Source: Eubacteriaceae bacterium (lineage in GTDB: Bacteria; Bacillota; Clostridia; Lachnospirales; Lachnospiraceae). From it: a stretch of 64,000 bases of DNA. Positions within the stretch are counted from its first letter, which is position 1. Every line of letters starts with the position of its first letter. The notes below the pieces were generated by a model. It ran no database searches and was not told where the DNA came from. It was given only the letters and a program-made list of their open reading frames with translations. Location: NCBI GenBank assembly GCA_910574015.1, contig CAJSYQ010000002.1, positions 1 through 64,000 on the forward strand, read 5' to 3'. The translations under genes and the position numbers were made by a program. Below, one piece after another: positions 1 to 8,640 of the stretch.

Positions 1-202
1 TTTTTGTTAAGCATACGACACCTCTTTAGCGTTAGATTTTTTCTGAGCAAAAAAATCATAACTGAGATCGTATGCTTTTTCAATGTTTATGCGGCTTTAA
101 ACTAGTTTTTTACTCCACACATTCTGATGATGAGCCTTCTAATTACTATGTTTCTTCTGCCCACCCATATAGATTCATAGTCGTCATCGTCGTCGTCCGT
201 TA

Positions 203-607
203 CTACATAAGCAATTTCAAAATAGTATCTCTGGTTTTTTTCAATCCATGTATCACTTTAGGAGCATCCATTATCCGGAAATACTTTGAATTTGCCATAT
301 CCCTTCTTTTAGAATAGCGGACATCAAACACGCCAAAAGGAACAACCGCATTTCTATCATCAATAGAAATCTTAATTGAATTCTTTGCTATGTTTTTTAA
401 CTTATATTTCACCCAAAATGGTTTCAATATAATATCTTTCGCCATGGAAGGACCAATACTAATTTGATAATACGGATTTTCTTTGTCCGCTGAATTATAC
501 CAGCCCAATAGTGCAAATCCCTTTTTCCTGACATGCAATGTTAATTTCCTGCCGCTCCCATACCGATAGCTGGATGGCAGGTTCCCTGATTTCTCCCCTC
601 CTAACAA
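203..607 (-). CDS. hypothetical protein, 134 aa
   Basis: I do not recognise a family. The product is basic (many Lys/Arg), has no signal peptide or clear membrane segment, and ends in a Lys/Leu-rich helix (…KKTRDTILKLLM). The first codons overlap the end of the broken reading frame upstream, whose last TAG is at 601-603, so this may be the C-terminal part of a larger decayed locus and not an independent gene. The AT-rich codon use matches the neighbouring accessory strip and differs from the core genes after 5.7 kb. Positions 1-202 hold no convincing gene on either strand. Confidence 0.4.
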   Translation of the reverse strand: MLGGEKSGNLPSSYRYGSGRKLTLHVRKKGFALLGWYNSADKENPYYQISIGPSMAKDIILKPFWVKYKLKNIAKNSIKISIDDRNAVVPFGVFDVRYSKRRDMANSKYFRIMDAPKVIHGLKKTRDTILKLLM

Positions 608-1308
608 ACGGTAACCTCAAATCTACTCTTTCCCTGTCTTTTTTCTATATTTAGTGTACAAGTCCCATTTTTCCATATTTTTATGTGTTCCTCCAAATAA
701 GCTATCTGCCGCAAATCTATTCTATCATACTTGGGGATGTTTATCATCAAAATGTTATCGTATATATTAAAGCCTAAATTGCAAAAGTAAATTCCACCCT
801 CTGTCTCGTGAATAGCATAACAACTGGTGCCTGCATACCTTGCTTTCTGCTAAGAATACTTATCAAGTAGTTCTGAATATCTATTTGCAAAACTAACAAG
901 CGTAATATCTTTATAATACAATTTGGTAATCCTATGTTTATAATTTCCAAGTGCATCCACTTCCTGTAGTTCAAGAAAATCTTTTCGGGCTGATTTTATC
1001 TTACCAACAAAAAAAGTTGTTTCATCCTCTACTTTCTCTAACGAAATATCTATAAGTTTTTTTCTTTCATCATTGTACTAAAAAAATCGTTCCATGAACT
1101 AATAGCCTCTTTTTATCTTTGTAATATCAGATATGCACAACACTTTGTATCCATCCAAATAAAAATCATACAAATAATGTATCAACAGTAATTGTTGACT
1201 TATCATAATTGGAATTGCCGTTATTGGTTCATCATCCACCTCTTCCCTTTCTATTGACACTTGCTTGTTAGAGCCAATACAGGATTCTATAATATTTCTA
1301 TATTCCAT
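601..1308 (-). pseudogene. broken hypothetical gene(s), one frame with internal amber stops
   Basis: A single reading frame runs from the ATG at 1308 to TAG at 601-603 but is interrupted by TAG at 1099-1101, 1078-1080 and 850-852. Between the stops the frame is protein-like. Residues 1-69 begin MEYRNIIESCIGSNK and reach …ISDITKIKRGY. The next part contains KVEDETTFFVGKIKSA and DFLELQEVDALGNY. After 850 it continues with CYAIHETEGGIYFCNLGF. The part up to 850 resembles small uncharacterised Firmicutes proteins that end near that position, so 601-849 may be a second fragment that happens to be in phase. No frameshift is needed, only base substitutions, which suggests recent inactivation. The function is unknown. 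Confidence 0.5.
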
Positions 1309-1616
1309 TTTGATTACACCTCTTTCATACTAATTTAATTCCTTTCGCCATTTTAAATTTATTTTCGTGGATCTTTCCTTGGATTCCTTTGAAGAACTGC
1401 CATTTTATTATTTAATTTTTAGGATCACGCTATATCAGACATTCGTCAGATGGTCATAAAGAAACCACAATTATTTCCAATGTCATTTAGTTAAGTCCAA
1501 CAGCATTAAGTTAATGTTTAAAAATAACGTTCACTTTCGCAAAAGTGAACGGTACTCTTTTTGATAACAATCTGCATCAAACTGAAATTTTCGCATTCTT
1601 AACATACCTGACTTCA
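1309..1616. other. AT-rich intergenic region
   Basis: No coding frame is supportable on either strand between the broken gene and the AraC-type regulator. The only structure I see is the hairpin terminator at 1528-1551. Confidence 0.5.
1528..1551 (-). terminator. hairpin terminator downstream of the AraC-type gene
   Basis: A perfect 10-bp stem (CGTTCACTTT / AAAGTGAACG) with a 4-base loop lies 66 bp after the regulator's stop. On the minus strand it is followed by TTATTTTT. The plus strand also has a T-run (CTCTTTTT), so it may work in both directions. Confidence 0.75.
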
Positions 1617-2507
1617 TTATTTTCTTCTTATCGGAATCCACAGTTCACAGAATAGACCACTTCTTCCTTTTTCAAAATATATTTCATAATCTGTTTCTGC
1701 TTCTGATTCATACCCCATTTGTGGCAAGAATTCTTTATAGAATTTAGCCCAAGTGTCACCGATACAATCACCATCCTCACCGATGCAGTCAAATACAACA
1801 TAAGTTCCCGGTTTCACATCCCAGATGCTATAACCTGCTTTTTGCATTTCTGAAAAATCAAACTCCGATGTATCTTCATCAATCAAGACACCAATTCCAT
1901 ATTCAAACGTATCCACACCTTTTTTCGTCGAAGAACATAACCCATACAGGTCTCGTTTTCCTTCCGGCCGCAGATTGCAAATCGGCCCTATAAGTTTTTT
2001 GTCATTACACTCTCCCCAAAAATCAGGAATATCATGATTTTCCTCGTCATTAATGATTTCATTTTTAAAACTTCTTACCACTGCAATAAATTTTTGTTCT
2101 TTTGTTTGTACGATTCTGTAATCCATACTTTTACCACCTTCCACGGTTATTTTAATAACAAGTGGATTGAAAAGCATGAGCTTCGCAGATTCTTCTCTGG
2201 CAAATTTAGGCGCAATTCCATGAAACCTTGTAAATGCCTTTGTAAAACTCTCTGGTGTTTCATAACCATACTTCAGCGCGATGTCTGTTATTTTAGCATC
2301 AGTTTCCACAATTTCTCTACCTGCTAAAGATAATCTGCGGTTGCGAAGATAAGTATTGGCAGTCATCCCTGCAAGAAAACTAAATGCTCTATGAAACTCA
2401 TAGCTCGAAGTGTGTACATGTCTCGCTACATCTTCATAGTTTATTTCCTCCATAAGATGTTCTTCCATATAAGTAATTGCCTGTTGCATTGCTGCTATCC
2501 ACTCCAT
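1617..2507 (-). CDS. AraC family transcriptional regulator with GyrI-like effector domain
   Basis: The protein has 296 aa. Residues about 5-110 form the AraC/XylS double helix-turn-helix: the pattern ITYMEEHL…YEDVARHVHTSSYEFHRAFSFLAG, then ITDIALKYGYETPESFTKAFTRFHGIAP, is diagnostic. Residues about 125-295 look like the GyrI/BmrR-type small-molecule-binding domain (YRIVQTKEQKFIAVV; GIGVLIDE; WDVKPGTYVVFDCIG; YEIYF at the end). In this family the C-terminal domain binds a hydrophobic or cationic ligand and the protein controls efflux or stress genes; the target here is unknown. The gene stands alone, with an AGGAGG-like site just upstream of ATG and its own terminator. The domain order (HTH first) is the usual one for this fusion. 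Confidence 0.93.
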   Translation of the reverse strand: MEWIAAMQQAITYMEEHLMEEINYEDVARHVHTSSYEFHRAFSFLAGMTANTYLRNRRLSLAGREIVETDAKITDIALKYGYETPESFTKAFTRFHGIAPKFAREESAKLMLFNPLVIKITVEGGKSMDYRIVQTKEQKFIAVVRSFKNEIINDEENHDIPDFWGECNDKKLIGPICNLRPEGKRDLYGLCSSTKKGVDTFEYGIGVLIDEDTSEFDFSEMQKAGYSIWDVKPGTYVVFDCIGEDGDCIGDTWAKFYKEFLPQMGYESEAETDYEIYFEKGRSGLFCELWIPIRRK

Positions 2508-2589
2508 ACTTTATTCCTCCTGTTGAAGCCTATTATAGAAGCAATTTGAGATGATTACATTTCCCGGCTTGCGAAGATTTGTCAGGTTG

Positions 2590-2931
2590 TTATACTGCAT
2601 AACGCTGAATACTGCCTAATGTAATCATGCAATCGAACCAGTCAGCGTTATGCAGTCTGGTTTCACGGCAGGTGAAATCGTTAAGTAGTATAAATTCAAA
2701 GTTGTTCTTCGCTATAGCCGGCTGTGTCAGTGAATACAGCACATTGGCCGAAGCTATCCTTGTGGGTACTGATGCCGCATCCGGCTGGGTTCTTGACGAA
2801 CCGAAGGACAGAAAACCCACACCCGAAGCAAGCCCATTGGAAAGCATTATCCCAGCGGCCAGCGATTTCGTAAGCATGTTAGTTCTGGACATGGGTAGCC
2901 CTATTCTTCTTTCAAAACAGTCGATTTCCAA
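2590..2931 (-). CDS. doubtful ORF in a GC-rich foreign-looking patch
   Basis: This 113-codon frame is clearly richer in GC than its surroundings and ends in …MITLGSIQRYAV. The opposite strand is also open over the same stretch (2627-3037), so coding on either strand is uncertain. I recognise no domain. Its 3' end overlaps one arm of a perfect 15-bp inverted repeat. The patch looks like a fragment of transferred DNA or a small dispersed repeat and may not be expressed. Confidence 0.25.
   Translation of the reverse strand: MEIDCFERRIGLPMSRTNMLTKSLAAGIMLSNGLASGVGFLSFGSSRTQPDAASVPTRIASANVLYSLTQPAIAKNNFEFILLNDFTCRETRLHNADWFDCMITLGSIQRYAV
2594..2656. repeat. 15-bp perfect inverted repeat
   Basis: The arms are ACTGCATAACGCTGA (2594-2608) and its exact reverse complement (2642-2656), separated by 33 bp. 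No T-run follows, so a simple terminator is unlikely. It sits at the edge of the GC-rich patch and could be the end of a small mobile repeat or a recombinase or regulator site. Confidence 0.6.
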
Positions 2932-3228
2932 GGCAAAATCCCTATTTTTACATAAAATAATTCATCTGTCCGCCAAACCAAGCAATGAATCTAAGAAGTT
3001 TTTCTTAAATGAAATAATTTGCGTTATAGAAATGTAAAATTTCTGTTATGACGGATTTTCCTTAACTTAACGGCTCACACATCTAACTTTCTGACATTGC
3101 AATTATTTCTCAATATTTTCATCAAAAATTATTTCCACTAATGACGAGCCAAAACATTTTCCGAACTTTAATATTCTCGTATAATACCAATAAATTCTCT
3201 TCAATCAATATCAAAGTCATCATCTCTT

Positions 3229-3469
3229 TCAAAAAATATTGTTAGCGATCAACTCATAATTAATCTCATATGCAAGCCCATCTTTTGAAGAAACTCCATA
3301 AGTCCCCATCAATTTAGGTTCTTGTTCAAGAGCTCTCTATAATCTTGTTATTGTCAATATTAGAATTTCTGAAAGCCCCGAAGGTAATACCCTTTAGTTC
3401 CGTCATGACCGTAAAATCGCCCGAAAAACAGCCGGCTGAAATTTCAGTTATTCCCTCTTGGATTACTAC
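3229..3469 (-). pseudogene. decayed coding remnant
   Basis: In the gene-free stretch 2932-3497 the minus strand still shows protein-like pieces in two frames. One (3469-3326) reads VVIQEGITEISAGCF and resembles a BspA-type leucine-rich repeat unit. It stops at TGA 3326-3328, and a second frame then continues as EQEPKLMGTYGVSS…DGLAYEINYELIANN to TGA 3229-3231. A frameshift would join them. Further stops interrupt the sequence down to 3038. I read this as the remains of a lost gene, with low certainty. Confidence 0.3.
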
Positions 3470-3497
3470 CTTTTTACCATCTTATTTTATTGATTTG

Positions 3498-4598
3498 TTA
3501 AAGTGTTAAATTTTTTTGCAAAGACTGATATAGGTTCTTTTCCTCACAATAAATATCCATAATTTCTTTAGACATTTTCTGCAGTAAAGAAACATTTCCG
3601 CTAAGTGATAACTGCCATAAATCTTCTGCTATTTTATCCCATTGCGTTGCAACCTCTAAGAAATCCGTTCCTAACATAGCGATATTTTTATTGTCCAATA
3701 TAGCAGAGGCTTCGATCAGAAAATCGCCATACATTTTTCTGAAGATACCGCCGCCGGTGCCTCCGTCCTTGCTAATTTGAAAATAGTTTGTTGTACCAGA
3801 CAACTTCAACTTATCAAGGGTAAACTTTTCCCACTTTAATATTTCTTTTGAGAATTTCAAAATGCCGTTTATACCTAACAATTTAGCCGGCGGATTAAGC
3901 ATGGTATCGCAAGTTTCAGCTATTGCTTGTATTAAAATCTTTCTATCAACCTGCTTGTATCCTTGAAAATCAATTATCAAATATTTGTTTTTTGCGGGAA
4001 AAGGTCTATGTGTGCTGCTACGTGCCTGTTCCATTTCCTGATAACTAACTAAATGGTAATCCTCTGCTATCTCTCCCAAAGGTGTTCTAATTGGATAATC
4101 GTGATTATCTCTATCGCTTATCCAAAACTGCTCTTGGTCATCGTCATATCCAAAAAGGACAACAGCATGACCGCCAAAATGACTGTTTTTATTCAATCCC
4201 AGATATGATAAATACGGCATATCCACATATATTAAAACTGGTTTATTCTGGTCTATCATATCTTTTGACAGCTGGCTGATTTTTTTATAATCAGAACCAG
4301 ACTTACATTGAATGGCTATATTAAGTCGGTCCGCTAATTTTTTCTCGAAATCAAAAACTTTAATTCTTCCATTTACCATAGGAGAAGAAGATTGGTTTAA
4401 ATATAAAAAGGAAAGCCCAGATGCCAGACCAAACATCATTTCTTCTGATAACGTATGACCATAATAAGAAAAAATCTGTTTCAATGAATTAGTAATGCAG
4501 TGTTTCCCGCCTTGTGGAATAAAATCTTTTACATCATTTTGCATTTTGTATTCCTCTGCAGTTCTCAGCTCTTCTCTCATTTCTATTCTTTCACTCAC
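3498..4598 (-). CDS. BtrH N-terminal domain / DUF4872-type protein
   Basis: The protein has about 366 aa from GTG at 4598, placed after GGAGGAAG; an in-frame TTG at 4616 or the later ATG at 4580 are alternatives. Near the N-terminus GGKHCITNSLKQIFSYYGH carries the Cys expected at the active site of the papain-like fold. SHFGGHAVVLFGYDDD supplies the His and WISDRDN the acidic partner. This is the arrangement of the butirosin BtrH N-terminal domain, which transfers an acyl side chain from a carrier protein in antibiotic biosynthesis. The C-terminal half fits DUF4872. No biosynthetic genes or carrier protein lie nearby, so the substrate is unknown. It could act as an acyltransferase or a peptidase-like enzyme. 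Confidence 0.8.
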   Translation of the reverse strand: MSERIEMREELRTAEEYKMQNDVKDFIPQGGKHCITNSLKQIFSYYGHTLSEEMMFGLASGLSFLYLNQSSSPMVNGRIKVFDFEKKLADRLNIAIQCKSGSDYKKISQLSKDMIDQNKPVLIYVDMPYLSYLGLNKNSHFGGHAVVLFGYDDDQEQFWISDRDNHDYPIRTPLGEIAEDYHLVSYQEMEQARSSTHRPFPAKNKYLIIDFQGYKQVDRKILIQAIAETCDTMLNPPAKLLGINGILKFSKEILKWEKFTLDKLKLSGTTNYFQISKDGGTGGGIFRKMYGDFLIEASAILDNKNIAMLGTDFLEVATQWDKIAEDLWQLSLSGNVSLLQKMSKEIMDIYCEEKNLYQSLQKNLTL

Positions 4599-4636
4599 AA
4601 AAACTTCCTCCATCAAATTATGGTTCGTTATGTATC

Positions 4637-5044
4637 CTATCTTTCTCCCACATCTTTTATATATATAGGCATATTATTGTTCGGATCTATTTTCCTGCAA
4701 TCGCTGAAGCCTACACTTTCCCAAAAAGGAACTCCTCTGACAGAATCAGGAGTTAAATATATTCGTCGCGCCCCTTGAAGTTTTAAGGTATCTTCCATAT
4801 GTATGAACACATCTGAAGCAATTCCCTTTCTACGAAAATCTGGCATAATATAAGTTTCCATGATATATCCATATCCAGATTCTATAATTCCTCTAACTCC
4901 TCCCAAGTCAATCGCATACATTGCAAACCCGACCAAAATATCATTATAATATATCAATTCAAAGTGCATCGTGTCCCTTTGTCCCTGAATCTTAATTCTT
5001 CCGATTAACCAGTTTGCAATTTCATTATCTGTTGATTGTTCCAC
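4637..5044 (-). CDS. GNAT family N-acetyltransferase
   Basis: The product has 135 aa. The central block METYIMPDFRRKGIASDVFIHME contains the acetyl-CoA-binding R-x-x-G-x-A loop of the GNAT fold, and VPFWESVGFSDC is the typical β5-β6 end. The start is GTG at 5044; no strong ribosome site precedes it and the N-terminus is a little short for the family, so the true start may be an unusual codon just upstream. The substrate cannot be told. It lies 38 bp upstream of the BtrH-like gene on the same strand and could share its transcript. Confidence 0.85.
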   Translation of the reverse strand: MEQSTDNEIANWLIGRIKIQGQRDTMHFELIYYNDILVGFAMYAIDLGGVRGIIESGYGYIMETYIMPDFRRKGIASDVFIHMEDTLKLQGARRIYLTPDSVRGVPFWESVGFSDCRKIDPNNNMPIYIKDVGER

Positions 5045-5080
5045 TTCTAAATCGCCTTCATAAATTTATCCTCTATTTTT

Positions 5081-5308
5081 CTATGAAACCTTTGCATAAT
5101 CCAATACCGCAATTTCCTGCATCATCTGTTTAGCAAGGTTTACCATTTTTTCTATTTTTTCTGCTACCTCATCCGTATAATACTTTTCTCCGCATTGTTC
5201 ACATTCTTCACAAGGGACATTCTTAATTACAATGATAGCACCTTTGTAATTAACCACGTGCGTAGTAAAGCTTGATTTTACAGAATCGCATTTGCAAAAC
5301 ATACACAT
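5081..5308 (-). CDS. YgiT/MqsA-type zinc-finger antitoxin
   Basis: The product has 75 aa with two CxxC pairs (CMFC near the start, CEQCGEKYYTDEVAEKIE in the middle). This zinc-binding N-terminal domain is typical of the YgiT/MqsA antitoxin family. No separate C-terminal HTH domain follows, so this is the short form. Its ATG overlaps the stop of the upstream DUF4258 gene (TAATG), giving translational coupling. By family knowledge it should neutralise the partner protein. Confidence 0.82.
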   Translation of the reverse strand: MCMFCKCDSVKSSFTTHVVNYKGAIIVIKNVPCEECEQCGEKYYTDEVAEKIEKMVNLAKQMMQEIAVLDYAKVS

Positions 5309-5619
5309 TACTTTGCCCTCCTTGTCCGCATATCATTCTCAAACCGTTCGGAACTTGGATAATATGTTGTAATAATATAAATCCATTTTCCATCACTTCC
5401 AGCCACTACATGCAAAATCTTATTTGCTATCGTATAGCCAAAAATCAGACAACTGGGGTACGGAAAATCGTCTGGGTAGTCTTCAATGATTTCTCCATTG
5501 CTAATACACTTCTTAACATCCGCTCTGGATATATCCCGTTCGCCCATTCTTTCCAAACAATGAGTAGACCATCGTATTTTGTTTTCCTTTATCAAACTTT
5601 GCAAGACTTCTATTTTCAT
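5308..5619 (-). CDS. DUF4258 domain protein, probable toxin of a type II TA pair
   Basis: The product has 103 aa. The sequence IRWSTHCLERMGERDISRADVKKCI…GEIIEDYP, followed by PSCLIFGYT and HVVAGSDGKWIYIITTYYP, is the DUF4258 signature, a compact α+β fold distantly similar to RelE-type toxins. It is the first gene of a two-gene operon with the YgiT-like zinc-finger protein, which starts on its stop codon. This order, toxin first and YgiT second, is common for this pair. The toxin activity is inferred from family and context. Confidence 0.8.
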   Translation of the reverse strand: MKIEVLQSLIKENKIRWSTHCLERMGERDISRADVKKCISNGEIIEDYPDDFPYPSCLIFGYTIANKILHVVAGSDGKWIYIITTYYPSSERFENDMRTRRAK

Positions 5620-5694
5620 ATCATTACCCCTATATCATTATATCCGATTCCATGCCATATATAACAAGAATGACCTATGCCATTTGTTTTAAGA

Positions 5695-5729
5695 ACCGCC
5701 CCTCGTACCAAACGATACACCGGGGCGGT
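5695..5729 (-). terminator. hairpin downstream of ppdK
   Basis: An 8-bp GC stem (ACCGCCCC / GGGGCGGT) lies 43 bp past the ppdK stop. The minus-strand tail is only TTCTTAAAAC, so the T-tract is weak. Confidence 0.6.
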
Positions 5730-5771
5730 CCATTATACCACTAAAACTCTTTATTACATTTTCTCAGTATC

Positions 5772-8399
5772 CTACTTCTGTGCAATCGCTGCCTGTGCTG
5801 CTGCCAGTCTTGCGATCGGCACACGGAACGGTGAACAGGAAACATAGTCAAGACCGATCTTATTGCAGAATTCTACAGAAGATGGGTCACCGCCGTGCTC
5901 ACCACAGATTCCACAGTGAAGTGTACTGTTCTCCGGTTTGCCAAGCTTCAGAGCTGTCTCCATCAACTTGCCGACACCTGTCTGGTCGAGTTTTGCAAAT
6001 GGATCGTTCTCGAAGATCTTTGCATCGTAGTATGCATCCAGGAACTTGCCGGCATCGTCACGGGAGAATCCGAATGTCATCTGTGTCAGGTCGTTCGTAC
6101 CGAAGCAGAAGAAGTCAGCTTCTTTTGCAATCTCGTCTGCAGTCAGTGCGGCACGAGGAATCTCGATCATCGTACCAACTTCGTACTTCAGATTGCTGCC
6201 TGCTGCCTTGATTTCGGCATCTGCAGTCTCAACAACGAATTTCTTCACATATTTCAGCTCTTTTATGTCACCGATCAATGGAATCATGATCTCTGGTTTC
6301 ACTGTCCAGTCTGCATGTGCTTTCTGAACGTTGATGGCTGCGCGGATAACAGCTTTTGTCTGCATCTTTGCAATCTCAGGATAAGTTACGGCCAGACGGC
6401 ATCCACGATGTCCCATCATTGGGTTGAACTCATGCAGGGATGCGATAAGGGCTTTGATATCATCTACAGATTTGCCCTGTGCGTCTGCCAGTTTCTTAAT
6501 GTCGGCTTCCTCAGTAGGAACGAACTCATGCAATGGCGGATCCAGGAAACGGATCGTAACCGGGTTCCCCTCCAGAGCTTCATACAATGCCTCGAAGTCA
6601 CTCTGCTGGTACGGAAGGATTTTTTCCAGGGCAGCTTCTCTCTCTTCTACTGTATCGGCACAGATCATCTCACGGAATGCAGCAATCCTGTCTTCCTCGA
6701 AGAACATATGCTCGGTACGGCAAAGGCCGATTCCCTCTGCTCCCAGCTCACGTGCTTTCTTTGCGTCAGCAGGTGTATCCGCATTTGTACGAACCTTCAT
6801 GGTACGGAACTTGTCTGCCCATCCCATGATGCGGCCAAACTCACCGGCGATAGTAGCATCTACGGTGGGGATAATGCCGTCATAGATATTACCGGTAGAT
6901 CCATCAATGGAGATTGGATCCCCTTCGTGGTACTCTTTGCCAGCCAATGTAAATTTCTTATTCTCTTCGTCCATGTTGATGTCACCACAGCCGGATACAC
7001 AGCATGTACCCATACCACGGGCAACTACGGCTGCATGGGATGTCATACCGCCGCGGACGGTAAGAATACCCTGGGAAGCTTTCATACCGGTGATATCCTC
7101 CGGAGATGTCTCCAGACGTACCAGAACGACCTTCTCACCACGAGCATTCCACTCTTCTGCGTCCTCAGCAGTAAATACTACCTTACCACATGCCGCTCCC
7201 GGAGAAGCCCCAAGTGCCTTGGCAACCGGAGTAGCTGCTTTCAGTGCGGCAGTATCAAACTGCGGGTGAAGAAGGGTATCCAGATTACGCGGATCGATCA
7301 TGGCAACTGCCTCTTCTTCTGTTCTCATTCCCTCATCTACCAGATCGCAGGCAATCTTAAGGGCTGCCTGAGCTGTCCTTTTGCCGTTACGTGTCTGAAG
7401 CATGTAGAGTTTCTTGTTCTCAACGGTAAACTCCATATCCTGCATATCTCTGTAGTGATTTTCCAATGTGGAGCAAACCTCTTTAAACTGAGCGAATGCC
7501 TCCGGGAATTCCTGCTCCATCTGAGCGATGGGCATCGGTGTGCGGACACCGGCAACTACGTCCTCGCCCTGTGCGTTCTTCAGGAACTCGCCCATAAGTT
7601 TTTTCTCACCGGTAGCCGGATCACGGGTAAAGGCAACACCGGTACCACAATCGTCACCCATGTTACCGAATGCCATAGACTGTACGTTTACAGCGGTACC
7701 CCAGGAATAAGGGATATCGTTGTCACGACGGTATACATTGGCACGAGGGTTGTCCCATGAACGGAATACGGCTTTGATGGCGCCCATCAGCTGCTCTTTC
7801 GGATCATCCGGGAAATCGGAACCAATCTTCTCTTTGTACTCAGCCTTAAACTGGTTTGCCAGCTCCTTTAGGTCATCTGCTGTAAGCTCAACGTCCTGCT
7901 GAACACCTCTGTCCGCTTTCATCTTGTCGATGAGCTCCTCAAAGTATTTCTTGCCTACTTCCATTACGACATCGGAATACATCTGGATAAAACGGCGGTA
8001 GCAGTCCCATGCCCAGCGGGCATTTCCGGATTTCTCTGCGATGACATTGACAACCGTCTCATTCAGACCAAGATTCAGGATCGTGTCCATCATACCCGGC
8101 ATGGATGCACGCGCACCGGAACGTACCGATACAAGCAGCGGATTCTCTTTATCCCCAAATTTCTTTCCTGTAATCTCTTCCATTTTTACGATGTACTCAT
8201 TGATCTGCCCCTGGATCTCATCATTGATCTCTCTTCCGTCTTCGTAATACTGAGTACATGCCTCTGTTGTAATGGTGAAACCCTGAGGCACGGGAAGTCC
8301 CAGACTGGTCATCTCTGCAAGGTTGGCACCCTTACCACCAAGGAGTTCGCGCATGTCAGCATTTCCTTCGCTGAACAAATAAACCCATTTAGTAGCCAT
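5772..8399 (-). CDS. ppdK: pyruvate, phosphate dikinase
   Basis: The protein has 875 aa, full length for the clostridial enzyme, which interconverts pyruvate + ATP + Pi and PEP + AMP + PPi in the cytoplasm. The N-terminal ATP-grasp part begins KWVYLFSEGNADMRELLGGKGANLAEM. The swivelling phosphohistidine domain has GGMTSHAAVVARGMG, with the phosphorylated His near residue 455. The C-terminal PEP/pyruvate TIM barrel includes GIGLCRTEHMF, FGTNDLTQMTFG and HCGICGEHGGDP, whose Cys is the usual acid/base residue. ATG follows AGGAGG by 11 bases. The gene is monocistronic, has a leader hairpin upstream and a terminator-like hairpin after it, and is divergent from the DegV gene. It supports pyrophosphate-linked glycolysis or gluconeogenesis in an anaerobe. 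Confidence 0.98.
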   Translation of the reverse strand: MATKWVYLFSEGNADMRELLGGKGANLAEMTSLGLPVPQGFTITTEACTQYYEDGREINDEIQGQINEYIVKMEEITGKKFGDKENPLLVSVRSGARASMPGMMDTILNLGLNETVVNVIAEKSGNARWAWDCYRRFIQMYSDVVMEVGKKYFEELIDKMKADRGVQQDVELTADDLKELANQFKAEYKEKIGSDFPDDPKEQLMGAIKAVFRSWDNPRANVYRRDNDIPYSWGTAVNVQSMAFGNMGDDCGTGVAFTRDPATGEKKLMGEFLKNAQGEDVVAGVRTPMPIAQMEQEFPEAFAQFKEVCSTLENHYRDMQDMEFTVENKKLYMLQTRNGKRTAQAALKIACDLVDEGMRTEEEAVAMIDPRNLDTLLHPQFDTAALKAATPVAKALGASPGAACGKVVFTAEDAEEWNARGEKVVLVRLETSPEDITGMKASQGILTVRGGMTSHAAVVARGMGTCCVSGCGDINMDEENKKFTLAGKEYHEGDPISIDGSTGNIYDGIIPTVDATIAGEFGRIMGWADKFRTMKVRTNADTPADAKKARELGAEGIGLCRTEHMFFEEDRIAAFREMICADTVEEREAALEKILPYQQSDFEALYEALEGNPVTIRFLDPPLHEFVPTEEADIKKLADAQGKSVDDIKALIASLHEFNPMMGHRGCRLAVTYPEIAKMQTKAVIRAAINVQKAHADWTVKPEIMIPLIGDIKELKYVKKFVVETADAEIKAAGSNLKYEVGTMIEIPRAALTADEIAKEADFFCFGTNDLTQMTFGFSRDDAGKFLDAYYDAKIFENDPFAKLDQTGVGKLMETALKLGKPENSTLHCGICGEHGGDPSSVEFCNKIGLDYVSCSPFRVPIARLAAAQAAIAQK

Positions 8400-8442
8400 G
8401 TTTAAATAATCCTCCTAAAATTTGTATTTGACTGACTCACAA

Positions 8443-8491
8443 ATTATCCTGACCTGCCATGCAACGCGTCCGCATGACAGGACACAATAAT
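8443..8491 (-). promoter_or_regulatory. long hairpin in the ppdK leader
   Basis: On the minus strand a 10-bp stem (CCTGTCATGC / GCATGGCAGG, one G-T pair) has an outer extension ATTAT / ATAAT. It lies about 45 bp upstream of the ppdK start codon. No T-run follows. It may stabilise the mRNA or bind a regulator. Confidence 0.45.
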
Positions 8492-8575
8492 TCTGCAGTC
8501 GGTAAAAATATTGTAGCACAAATAAAACTGATAGAAAAGGGTTTTTTCCTAATTTTTCTTAAAAAATAAGGTTAC

Positions 8576-8605
8576 TTGACATAAGTACAGTACAACATTT
8601 ATAAT
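8576..8605 (+). promoter_or_regulatory. sigma-A promoter of the DegV gene
   Basis: TTGACA (8576-8581) and TATAAT (8600-8605) are both perfect, with an 18-bp spacer. AAAGGAG at 8627-8633 sits 7 bases before the ATG at 8641. Confidence 0.85.
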
Positions 8606-8640
8606 AATTCCATGAAAATTTTTAACAAAGGAGAATTACC

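Noticed and set aside
774-974. 66-codon minus-strand ORF
   Set aside because: Out of phase with the protein-like frame of the broken gene that covers the same bases.
2627-3037. 136-codon plus-strand ORF in the GC-rich patch
   Set aside because: Both strands are open and no domain is seen; not better supported than the minus-strand frame.
5895-7760. 621-codon plus-strand ORF opposite ppdK
   Set aside because: Antisense of a strongly conserved enzyme with biased codons; the translation has no recognisable domain.
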